Source: Salinispora mooreana (GTDB lineage: Bacteria; Actinomycetota; Actinomycetes; Mycobacteriales; Micromonosporaceae). From it: DNA of 64,000 bases. The stretch is taken from positions 3,288,484 to 3,352,483 of the forward strand of contig NZ_KB900614.1 of assembly GCF_000379065.1 (NCBI RefSeq), written 5' to 3'. Shown one piece after another: positions 1 to 7,653 of this stretch. The notes beneath the pieces were generated by a model. The model searched no databases and was not told where the DNA came from. It was given only the letters and a program-made list of their open reading frames with translations. A program made the translations under genes and the position numbers. Numbering within the stretch: position 1 is the stretch's first letter; every line of letters begins with the position of its first letter.

Positions 1-1911
1 CACCGACACCAACTGCACAACCCCATTCACCACACCACCATGAGTAACCTCCACACCCTTCGGCACACCCGTCGAACCAGACGTATACATCACATACGCC
101 ACATTCTCCGGAACGATGCGCGGCGCATGGGCGAGTCGAGGCAGCTTCTTATCCGTCAAATCGACGGCGTCGAGCAACAGGGTGGAGACGTTCGATGTCG
201 GCAATGCCGAGGAAGTCGCGGCATCGGTGAGCAGAAGGGTCGGCCGGGCGTCTTCCACTATCGCTGCAAGGCGCTCCGACTTATACGCCGGGTCGATCGG
301 CAGGTAGGCGGCACCACACTTGAACACCGCCAGGACGGCTACGACGAGGTCGGCGGAGCGCGGCAGGGCGACCGCCACCACCCCCCCGGTGGAGGCACCC
401 CTGGCACGCAGGAGCGCCGCCAGACGGCCAGCTCGTTCCTCGAGCATTCGATAGGTCAGCTCATCGTGACCCGCGATCACCGCCGTCCGCTCGGGGTGCT
501 CGGCGGCCTGGCGAGAGACGAGTTCGTCGACGGTCAGCTCGGGAACAGACTGACTGGTAGCACTCCGTGACTGCAGAAGATCACTACGTTCCTGCGCGTC
601 CAGCACGTCGATCGTGTCGATCCGGGCCGCGGGCTGGGCGAGGACCTGACGCAGCACCCGCACCAACCGGTCCGCGATCGCCTGGGCACTGTCGTGGTCG
701 TACAGGTCGGTGGCGTACTCGAGCCGCCCCTCGGCGCCGCCCCCGACGCGAGGAATCATGTTGAAGAAAAGGTCAAACTTGGCCGTACCCGTGAAGGCCG
801 GCTGGAAGCTCACCCGAAGGCCGGGAAGGTCGACCACCGGCCATGGGATCTGCCAGGCGCACATGACCTGGAACAACGGGTGATACGCCGTCGACCGCTC
901 CGGATTCAGCAACTCCACCAGACGCTCAAACGGAACATCCTGATGGTCATACGCGGCCAGCGCATCCGCTCGAACCCGCCGCAACACCTCACTAAACGAC
1001 GGACCACCCGACACATCAACCCGCAGAACCCACGTATTGACGAAGAACCCCACCAACTCCGCCAACGCCTCATCAGCACGACCCGCGATCGGACCACCGA
1101 TCGCCACATCCTCACCAGCACCCAGCCGCGACAACAACACCGCCAACGCCGACTGCATCACCATCGACAGCGTCGCGCCCTCTTGTGCCGCGAGCTCGGA
1201 CATGGCGTCTACGACGGCGGGCCCCAGCTGGAACTCGATCAGGCCCCCGCGGTGGCTCGCGACGGGCGGCCGAGAGCGGTCGGTGGGCAGGTTCAGCAGC
1301 CTCGGACCACCGTCCAGCTTGCCGCGCCAGTAGTCGATCTGGGCCCCGGCGACACTGCCAGCACTCTCGTCCGCCAGCAGGTCGCGCTGCCAGAGGGCAT
1401 AGTCCGCGTACTGCACCGGCAGTTCTCGCCACTGCGGCGACCGGTCCTCGCGACGCGCGGAATAGGCGGCCACGAGGTCGCGCACGAACGGATCCGCCGA
1501 CTCACCATCGCAGGCGATGTGGTGGACGGTGAGAACCAGCACATGGTGCGATTCGTCCTGCCGCATCAGCAGGGCACGAATGGGAATCTCCTCGGCCAGG
1601 CGGAACGGGATCGCGACCTCGGACGCCACCCTCGCGGGGACCTCCTCCGGCGCAACGTCCACCACATCCATGTTGAAAGAGATCTCGGAAAGGGGAACGA
1701 CCCGCTGGAAGGCTTCGCCTACGGCGTCTTCCACGATTCTCGTCCGAAGAACCTCGTGCCTGTCGATGACATCGCGGATAGCGGATCGCAGGGCAGGCAC
1801 GTCGACGATGCCGTCCAGCTTCAGCACGAAGGGCCCATTGTAGGTGGCCGAAGGGCCTTCAAGCTTGTGCAAGAACCAAAGCCGACTCTGCGCGAACGAC
1901 AACGGAATCAT
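1..1911 (-). CDS. Nonribosomal peptide synthetase, C-A module, 5' part (truncated by window edge)
   Basis: The frame covers the first ~637 residues of an NRPS and runs off the left edge. Residues ~4-430 are a condensation domain (start motif LSFAQSRLWFLHK; catalytic HHIACDG with the HH at ~130-131), which joins an upstream peptidyl chain to the next amino acid. An adenylation domain starts near ~460 (LTYRMLEERAGRLA, AVFKCGAAYLPIDP, core YTSGSTGVPKG near ~605) and is cut before its specificity pocket. Because the protein opens with a C domain, an upstream module or acyl starter should lie on another polypeptide. ATG 1911 is preferred because GGGGAG lies 10 bases upstream; ATG 1929 is an in-frame alternative just after a stop. 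Codon use is patchy (see findings). Product unknown. Confidence 0.93.
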   Translation of the reverse strand, partial: MIPLSFAQSRLWFLHKLEGPSATYNGPFVLKLDGIVDVPALRSAIRDVIDRHEVLRTRIVEDAVGEAFQRVVPLSEISFNMDVVDVAPEEVPARVASEVAIPFRLAEEIPIRALLMRQDESHHVLVLTVHHIACDGESADPFVRDLVAAYSARREDRSPQWRELPVQYADYALWQRDLLADESAGSVAGAQIDYWRGKLDGGPRLLNLPTDRSRPPVASHRGGLIEFQLGPAVVDAMSELAAQEGATLSMVMQSALAVLLSRLGAGEDVAIGGPIAGRADEALAELVGFFVNTWVLRVDVSGGPSFSEVLRRVRADALAAYDHQDVPFERLVELLNPERSTAYHPLFQVMCAWQIPWPVVDLPGLRVSFQPAFTGTAKFDLFFNMIPRVGGGAEGRLEYATDLYDHDSAQAIADRLVRVLRQVLAQPAARIDTIDVLDAQERSDLLQSRSATSQSVPELTVDELVSRQAAEHPERTAVIAGHDELTYRMLEERAGRLAALLRARGASTGGVVAVALPRSADLVVAVLAVFKCGAAYLPIDPAYKSERLAAIVEDARPTLLLTDAATSSALPTSNVSTLLLDAVDLTDKKLPRLAHAPRIVPENVAYVMYTSGSTGVPKGVEVTHGGVVNGVVQLVSV

Positions 1912-1929
1912 TGGATTCGTACTCCCCAT

Positions 1930-2763
1930 TCATATTCGGACGCGCGCATCGCCGATCAGGAAGTACGGACATCGCACACATTCGGACAGCTTGTCGATCG
2001 AGCACTCTGCCCGCTGGTCCTGATCTGTCGGACTGGACCCGCGTGGCACTGCTAAGGGCTGCCCAGACCTGGGTTCGAGCCTAACGAGGTCCGCCCCCGG
2101 ACTCCAGGTTCCATGGCCACGCGGACGACATTGCGATCGGAACTCGTCTCGCCGGCGGGACACCGCGATAGCCCTTTGCGCAGAAACCCTGGCATGAAGC
2201 CGAAGTGACGACGGGTCGGCGGTACACGCTCCCGCCGCCACCCGATGATGGCGTAGAAGTGCAATTCCGCAACGCGCACTGCCCGACTCCTGCATGCCGG
2301 CGCAAGACCTCCGGCCCGTTTTCGCTGAGGAGCGTCCTCCCCGCGAAACATCGGAGCGTCGAGCTGGTCCTCCAGAAGCCTGGTGTGGGCAATCACGAAG
2401 AGGAGGGACCGCCGAACAGAAGTCGCGCGCTGTAGGCAGTCACCGGCTGCCATCCTGACCTTGCCTCTTCACGGCCGCGACAGTCGCCACACTCGTCTCG
2501 TCAAGGCCGTCCGCGCCAGAGAGTGCCTGGTGTGCCGAAGAGTCCGCCGGTTCTCCGACGAGCTACGCGGATACGCACCAACCGATGGTGATATGACCGA
2601 ACCACGCAGCCTTACTTTATGCGCTGCAGGCAAGACTGAGGTCTTCATCATCGTGATGGGCCTGGTTACTGGTGGGTACGGGGGAAGATCTGTCGACATA
2701 GGAGGAGGCTCCCGGTGAGACAGCAGTCGACCACATCCCGATGTCCCAACCGGGATCCTCGCT
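1930..2763. other. Upstream region of the NRPS gene, no supported gene
   Basis: About 830 bases with no frame I can match to a family. The short frames on both strands look like chance high-GC frames. A GGAGGAGG ribosome-binding-like site at 2700-2707 precedes a GTG at 2715, but its frame runs straight into the transposase remnant that starts at 2764. It may be the 5' end of a gene broken by insertion. The NRPS promoter must lie in the left part, but I see no clear -35/-10 pair. Confidence 0.5.
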
Positions 2764-3222
2764 GTGCTGTCCCACCCGTCCGCGGTCACGCTGTCCAGCC
2801 GCCCCCCCCCTGAACCACGCTGCCCGACCTCATCCGCGCCGAACGCACCCGCCGCCGGGGCCGGTGGTGATGCCTCGACGCCGGCCAGCAGGCCCTACTC
2901 GCCCTGGCCCATCTCCGTAACGGTGGCCCATCCTCCGTCTTGCCTGCGGCTTCGCGGTCAGCGTCACGACCGCCTGGCAGTACGTCCGGGAAGCCATCGA
3001 CCGGGTCGCAGACCAAAGGCCGTACCACTCTGGAACACAGGCGCCACGGGATCAACGCACAGGTCGTCGCGGAATGCAAGGGATGCCTCATCTTGGCCCC
3101 GCCCGCCCTGCCCGGGGCCGTGTACGACCTGACCGCCGCCCGCACCCACGGCCTGATCGACGCACTGGCCAACGCCAAGGTATTGACCTTCGCGGCTTGG
3201 CGTACCCGCAGCGACAACGCCA
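2764..3222 (+). pseudogene. IS5-type DDE transposase remnant (DDE_Tnp_4 like)
   Basis: Broken transposase. The N-terminal motif VLSHPSAVTLSSR starts at GTG 2764. Helix-turn-helix pieces (GQQALLALAHLRN, GFAVSVTTAWQYVREAID) and a catalytic-domain piece (HRRHGINAQVVAECKG, PALPGAVYDLTAARTHG) follow, split over different frames with in-frame stops. Their order and spacing match IS5-family transposases of actinomycetes. The part after KVLTFA, with the remaining acidic catalytic residues, is missing, and an IS110-like piece follows at once. No active element. I did not find inverted repeats. Confidence 0.8.
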
Positions 3223-3229
3223 CCCTGGC

Positions 3230-3450
3230 CGCGTCCGCTCCGAAGCCGCGTTCGCTGCCCTGGCCGACGCGTCACCGCCACCGGCTCAACCGCAGCGGCG
3301 ACCGACGCCTCAGTCGAGCGCTCCACACCGTCGCGCTGGTTCGTTTGGGGCACGACCCGCGCACCCGCGAAGGACGCACCAACGCGAGACCATACGCAGC
3401 CTCAGGCGCTACATCAGCCGGCGACCCTTCCGGGCCCTGACGGCGCCACT
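3230..3450 (+). pseudogene. IS110/IS116-family transposase C-terminal remnant
   Basis: Three short pieces in different frames match the C-terminal transposase_20 region of IS110-type transposases in the right order: RSEAAFAALADASP, then RHRLNRSGDRRLSRALHTVA with DPRTRE, then RETIRSLRRYISRRPFRALT. At least two frameshifts separate them, and the N-terminal DEDD catalytic half is absent. The piece is fused directly to the IS5-type remnant upstream, so one insertion or a deletion joined two dead elements. Confidence 0.75.
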
Positions 3451-3594
3451 CAGCCACCAGCACCACTTGACAGCTATCGAAGCATCTGTGAACCCGGCAT
3501 CCACCATCGGATCACCCGATGCCATACGACGTTCTCAAAGGGCGTCGAGGGTGTGCTTGTATTCTGCGTGGCAGAAGTTCTCTATTCTGCGGCT

Positions 3595-4347
3595 CTACTC
3601 CACAGCGGCAAAGGACGCTGGGGCGAAGTCATGAGTCGCCGAGCGCACCAAATTCTCGACCCATTCGCTGAGGCTCAGCCCACAAGAACTCGCCAGCCGG
3701 ACGCACAGGTCCAACTGTTCGGGCGCGAGACGCACCTGGATGGCCGTGGGCTTGGCAGACCCCTCGCAACGCTCCGAGCTCGATGTCTGCCAATCGTCAG
3801 TGCCGCGCTCGGCGAGGCTGTGCCGCACCTCTCGGCGGAGTCGATTCCGTGACCACTGCTCCTCCTCAGCCCTGCGCAGCCAATATGCCCGCTCCGGCTC
3901 GCTCAGCCGCGCCACCTCGGCGTGGTGCGCGATACTCAGACTCGCGACCCGCCGCTCGTGCGGAAACTTCCGCGCAATCCACGCGTAGTTCCGCAAAGTC
4001 TGATAGTCGAGGCCGGTCCGCTTGATCGCTTCCCGGTATCGACCGCTGAATGCAGTTTCGCCGAAGATCAGCCAGTCAGCCAGCCACCACGCGGATGAGT
4101 TCGAGGCCATCTGCAACTGCATCCCGATGTCTTCCCAGACGTGCTGGGCGAGACCGCTCGGGAAGAGAATTCCCGCCTTGGTAACCGTCACCGGACCGGA
4201 GAACCGCATCACGACCGCTGATGAGGAGGCCCTGATGCCTACCGCCTTACCAGCCTCATGACAACCCTGGCCAATCGACCCGTGTGCATTCTCGGCCGGC
4301 TTTAATCGGCCATCCGTCATCACCATGCACTCGTCACCTTCCCCCAT
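3595..4347 (-). CDS. lmbU: LmbU-family antibiotic-cluster transcriptional activator
   Basis: The 250-residue protein resembles LmbU of the lincomycin cluster and related activators such as NovE and HmtD, which bind promoters of biosynthetic genes. Conserved features in the middle are SSAWWLADWLIFGE, DYQTLRNYAWIARKFP, and HHAEVARL followed by W-S-RN-LRREVR. The C-terminal ~60 residues (VRLAPEQLDLCVRLA, LSLSEWVENLV) look like a ribbon-helix-helix-like segment. ATG 4347 has GGAG 8 bases upstream; ATGs at 4326 and 4320 are alternatives. Leu15 is a TTA codon, downstream of all three starts, so translation should depend on the rare bldA-type leucyl tRNA. It probably controls the neighbouring NRPS cluster (inference from position). 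Gene symbol is by family resemblance only. Confidence 0.85.
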   Translation of the reverse strand: MGEGDECMVMTDGRLKPAENAHGSIGQGCHEAGKAVGIRASSSAVVMRFSGPVTVTKAGILFPSGLAQHVWEDIGMQLQMASNSSAWWLADWLIFGETAFSGRYREAIKRTGLDYQTLRNYAWIARKFPHERRVASLSIAHHAEVARLSEPERAYWLRRAEEEQWSRNRLRREVRHSLAERGTDDWQTSSSERCEGSAKPTAIQVRLAPEQLDLCVRLASSCGLSLSEWVENLVRSATHDFAPASFAAVE

Positions 4348-4350
4348 ACG

Positions 4351-4396
4351 ATGATCTCCACACTGAAGATGATCTCCGCGCTGAAGATGATCTCGA
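4351..4396. repeat. 18-bp direct repeats upstream of the LmbU gene
   Basis: Two full 18-base units (4351-4368 and 4369-4386, ATGATCTCCACACTGAAG and ATGATCTCCGCGCTGAAG) are followed by a partial third unit to about 4396. They sit in the leader just before the LmbU start codon, with the ribosome-binding GGAG of the LmbU gene inside the first unit. They could be an operator or an effect on the leader RNA. Confidence 0.75.
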
Positions 4397-4581
4397 TCCT
4401 ACGTCGGTAGACATGAGACAGGAAGCTGACAGGACTTTTGCCAGGGCTTTTAAAAGGGCCGGTATATCCGTTTTAGTAATTTCTTGCATCACTGTCACTA
4501 CAGATCACGAATTGCACATTTTCTTCACTATGGATCGCATGTCGATGTGATCTTCCGTGGTGATCGCTGTAGGCCGGGGTG

Positions 4582-4890
4582 ATGAGGTATCCCGATGGTG
4601 GTGGGTTGTCCGCGCGGGGGCGAGCGAAGCGTGCGGCGGTACGGCGGCAGGCGGGGTGGGTCTCGGTGCCGGTTGGATGAGGGTCGGCTGCGGCGGCTGA
4701 CCGACGCGTTGGAGCACGGCCGGGCGATCCATGGGGTTGAGTAGTGATCACCGGTGGACCCTGGCGCGGGTCGGAGCTGATCGCCCGGATGTTCCACACC
4801 CGGTACACGCTGCGTGACACGGCGAACATCTTGTACCGGTTGGGCTGGTCGATGCAGGTCCCCGTGCATCGGCACCGGCAGCGGGTCCCA
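4582..4890 (+). pseudogene. IS630-type transposase N-terminal remnant
   Basis: ATG 4582 opens MRYPDGGGLSARGRAKRAAV, the usual start of a family of actinomycete winged-helix IS630 transposases. The next stretch is shortened and frame-broken (CRLDEGRLRRLTDALEHG, then tandem stops). A further piece reads WTLARV-like bases, LIARMFHTRYTLRDTANILYRLGW and QVPVHRH. The DDE catalytic half is absent. A dead fragment on the tRNA side of the accessory region. Confidence 0.75.
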
Positions 4891-5208
4891 CCTCAGACGC
4901 AGGGTTCCGGCACGGATCCCGCAGCGGGCTCGTTCCGTGGCGAGCAGACCAGCGAGGTGAACCACTGTGTGCTCGCGTACCGGCAGGACAGCGGTATGGC
5001 GCGTCTCGGACTTCCGGGCACCGGGTTACTACGCACCGGAATCACACCGTTGCGCGGATTGGCTCAGTGTTCGAGGTAGCCGTCCACGTAGCGGGGGTCG
5101 CGCAGCGCCGCCCGCAGGAACGCCAGTTACCACCGGACCCCCGGCACCCGTCGTAGCTGGCGCGACCAGCCGGAAGGGCCGCCGGCCGGTTGATTCGGCC
5201 CAGGTGGG

Positions 5209-5659
5209 TCAGCCGAAGCAGGTGGGCACCGGGTTCGGGCTGCCGACGCAGTTGGTGGGGTGAGTTGCTCACGAGTAGCGCCGGGCCGACCACGGTCACG
5301 GTGCCGGCGTTGTAGACACCATCAGGCGGCTCGGCAGAGCTATTCCTAGTGATCTTGACATCGCTGCACACCAGGGCGTTGGTGGCGCCGCTGTAGACGC
5401 CACCGGCGACCGCTCCAGCACCGAGAGCCCGGTTGCGGGAGATTTCGCTGTGCCGAATGGCCACCTGGTTGCCGGCAGCGCCCTCGTTGACGAACACCCT
5501 GCCGCCGTTGCCCGCCAGGGCGGCGTCGTCAACAATCCTGCTATCCGCCAACGTCACCCCAGTATTGCCGACGACCGCACCGTCCAGGCAGACCGCTGGC
5601 CCCGGGAACCCGGTCGCGCCCACATGTTTGTAGGGGGCTTCCGGGGGATGATTCACCAT
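5209..5659 (-). pseudogene. Right-handed beta-helix (pectin-lyase-like) protein remnant, frameshifted
   Basis: About 130 residues show repeated short beta-helix rungs (GVTLADSRIVDDAAL, VAIRHSEISRNRALG, ALVCSDVKITRNS, GTVTVVGPALLVSN), as in surface or secreted parallel beta-helix proteins. The frame changes in a four-G run at 5257-5260; after one base is removed it reads TNCVGSPNPVPTCFG and stops at 5209, a sensible C-terminus. No signal peptide or full N-terminus remains upstream of 5659. Probably the 3' end of a lost gene. Confidence 0.6.
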
Positions 5660-5674
5660 CGCACAGACAAAGAC

Positions 5675-5712
5675 TAAGGCCCTGACTGAAATTCTTGCTG
5701 GTCAGGGCCTTA
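5675..5712 (-). terminator. Hairpin terminator downstream of tRNA-Ala
   Basis: A perfect 12-base inverted repeat (TAAGGCCCTGAC at 5675-5686 and its complement at 5701-5712) with a 14-base loop, 6 bases past the tRNA 3' end. On the minus strand it is followed by a T-richer stretch, which fits termination of the tRNA transcript. Confidence 0.75.
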
Positions 5713-5718
5713 TCGGTG

Positions 5719-5792
5719 TGGAGCTGAGGGGATTTGAACCCCTGACCCCCTCGATGCGAACGAGGTGCGCTACCGGTCTGCGCCACAGCCCC
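5719..5792 (-). tRNA. tRNA-Ala (anticodon CGC)
   Basis: The reverse strand folds as a full tRNA. The acceptor stem GGGGCTG pairs with CAGCTCC (one G-U). The D arm is GCGCAGACCGGTAGCGC. The anticodon stem CCTCG/CGAGG encloses the loop TTCGCAT, giving anticodon CGC (reads GCG, Ala). The T arm CAGGGGTTCAAATCCCCT is intact. The discriminator is A and CCA is not encoded. Its 3' side faces the accessory region at 1-5.7 kb, the usual side for island integration. Confidence 0.95.
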
Positions 5793-5964
5793 TCCGCCGG
5801 CGTGCCGGCGTGGGTCCCACTCGGCATTCACCGAGCGGGCCGGCGATAAGGCTAACAGGTCCCTGACCGCCCTGCGAATCGCCCCCGACCCGGCGAAGGG
5901 GTTGCGACGCGACCCGAGTGGGTGGGTGGGTGCCCGGTTCCGGCTGGGCGGGCAATTTCCGAGT

Positions 5965-6777
5965 TCAGGCCGGCTGAGCACCACGGCCGGCCTGGTACGG
6001 GCGCCCGCGGAGGCCGCCGGCACGCCGGTAGGAGACGGTCCCGCCGTTCGCCGCCGCCGGCAGGTCCGCCGGCCGGTCCAGACCCATCGCGGTACGGCGC
6101 ACCGACTCCCGCTGGGCCGCCAGGCGGCGCTGTGCTTCACGCCGCACCGCGGCCCGGCGCGCCTGCTCGCGCCGCACCTCGGCTTGGCGGGCGGCCAGCC
6201 AGGCCGCCTCGCGGGCGGCGGCCCGGCGGCGGCGCTGGTCAGCGAGGGCGCGAGAGCGCAGGTGGGCGACGTAGGCCAGGAGCAGGGTGCCGGTGACCGC
6301 GAAGCCGATCCAGAATCCGGGGCTGACGACGAGCACTCCGACCAACTCGACGGAGTTGAGTAGGAGCAGCGCGGCGAGCACCCGCCGCCGCCGGTAGATG
6401 GCTGGGGCGTGCTGGCGGCGGCGCGGCAGGGGCCGGCGGGGGCCGGCAGCCGGGCGCCCGCCGAGCCGACGTTGCCGGTGGGGCTTCGCTGACACCGCGC
6501 GCAGCTGGTCCGACCGGCGGAACCCTGATGCCTGGTCGACGACGGCGGCACCGGAGTCCACACTTTCACTTAAAGTAACCGACAGCGAACGTGGTGGATT
6601 TATTGGCCGGCGACCTGGGACAGTGCGGCGTCGTCGACGGCGCTGGAGCACCCGCGCCGTCGACTTCGCCCGCTCCGCCGCCAGCCGCTCGGTCGCGTCG
6701 TACCGGCGGACCAGGGCCGGCGCCAGGGCGAGCAGGCCGGCGGCGGCGAGGACGGCGAGGAGCACCGAGGTCGGCAC
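5965..6777 (-). CDS. sepX: SepX/GlpR-type divisome membrane protein
   Basis: A 270-residue membrane protein. An N-terminal TM (PTSVLLAVLAAAGLLALAPA) is followed by a basic linker, two adjacent TMs near residues 130-180 (VLAALLLLNSVELVGVLVV, WIGFAVTGTLLLAYVAHL) and a long Arg/Ala-rich coiled segment. This plan, beside galU, a MoeA-like gene and an acetyltransferase, matches the SepX protein of Streptomyces and the GlpR receptor of corynebacteria, which bring the gephyrin-like Glp to the division site. I start at GTG 6777, where GGGAGG lies 7 bases upstream; ATG 6795 is an alternative. It ends the minus-strand gene row. Function by homology and position. Confidence 0.75.
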   Translation of the reverse strand: MPTSVLLAVLAAAGLLALAPALVRRYDATERLAAERAKSTARVLQRRRRRRTVPGRRPINPPRSLSVTLSESVDSGAAVVDQASGFRRSDQLRAVSAKPHRQRRLGGRPAAGPRRPLPRRRQHAPAIYRRRRVLAALLLLNSVELVGVLVVSPGFWIGFAVTGTLLLAYVAHLRSRALADQRRRRAAAREAAWLAARQAEVRREQARRAAVRREAQRRLAAQRESVRRTAMGLDRPADLPAAANGGTVSYRRAGGLRGRPYQAGRGAQPA

Positions 6778-6962
6778 CCTCACCCCTCCCGTCACCGAAT
6801 TTCAGGCAAGCACAGGCCAGCGCCGGACGATCTTTCATATTTCGGCCTGGAGCCGAAGATCCTACGGTTGGACTGCAAATGCCGTAGCTTGCAGTTACCT
6901 GAGGTTACGGGCGACGGCACCGGATGACGGCTCGCCGCGCCGATCGTCCCAGCCGGGACCGC

Positions 6963-7610
6963 TCAGCCAGTCGCTGCCCGCAGCCGGCACCAACGGGCCA
7001 GCAGGCCCCCCTCGGCCGCCACGTCCTCGCTGGTCAGGGCGTACCCGATGTGGTCACGCCAGGCGCCGTCGATGTGCATGTAGCGCACGTGGTACGCCTC
7101 CTCGCGAAAGCCCAGCTTCTCCATCACCCGGCGCGACGGCTGGTTCTCCGGGCGAATGCTGATCTCGATCCGGTGCAGCCCACCCGGCCCGAAGGCGTGG
7201 TCCACGGCGAGGGCAAGCGCGGTAGGGATGATGCCTCGCCCCGCCACCCGCGAATCCACCCAGTAGCCGACACAGCCCGAGCAGAACGCCTGGCGCACGA
7301 TGCTGCCGACATTCAGATGCCCGACCAGACGGTCCCGTCCTCCCTCGCGGAGACAGACCACAAACGGCATGCTCTCGCCGATCCGGGCCGCGCGGCGCTG
7401 CTCCCGATACACCCAGCGAAAGGCATCGAGTGAGTTCAGGTCCGCCCAGGCACCCGGGAGAGACGCCTCCCAGGGGGCGAGCCACGCCTCGTTGGCGCGG
7501 CGCACCTCAGACCAGGCCACCGCGTCCGAACGTCGGTAGGGCCGCAACGACACCGGACCATCGGCCAACACGGCGGGCCATCCCTGCGTGCGGCGTCCCA
7601 GAAGGCTCAC
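6963..7610 (-). CDS. GNAT N-acetyltransferase, RimJ/RimL type
   Basis: A 215-residue GNAT protein. Motifs in order are VSLRPYRRSD (start of fold), VGHLNVGSI, YWVDSRVAGRGIIPTAL (acetyl-CoA pyrophosphate loop, Q/RxxGxG/A type), HRIEISIRPENQPSRRVMEKLGFR and the terminal Y-R-hydrophobic strand. RimJ/RimL enzymes acetylate N-terminal amines of ribosomal proteins, but many relatives act on other proteins or small amines, so the substrate is open. It lies between the MoeA-like gene and sepX, a conserved place in actinomycetes. GTG start at 7610. Confidence 0.85.
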   Translation of the reverse strand: MSLLGRRTQGWPAVLADGPVSLRPYRRSDAVAWSEVRRANEAWLAPWEASLPGAWADLNSLDAFRWVYREQRRAARIGESMPFVVCLREGGRDRLVGHLNVGSIVRQAFCSGCVGYWVDSRVAGRGIIPTALALAVDHAFGPGGLHRIEISIRPENQPSRRVMEKLGFREEAYHVRYMHIDGAWRDHIGYALTSEDVAAEGGLLARWCRLRAATG

Positions 7611-7653
7611 CCGGCTGATCCTCCGCCCGCAGCGCCGGCCGGGGCAAGCATCC

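Noticed and set aside
2700-2763. Strong GGAGGAGG site and GTG 2715 as the start of a gene
   Set aside because: The frame soon enters the IS5 remnant and ends without any family features.
5064-5125. Minus-strand frame ending AALRDPRYVDGYLEH before a stop at 5064
   Set aside because: It looks like a real C-terminus, but only ~20 residues remain between the junction and the stop, so it cannot be assigned.
5541-6569. A long minus-strand frame across the tRNA and the sepX gene
   Set aside because: It crosses a complete tRNA gene and has no domain; the sepX frame is the real one.
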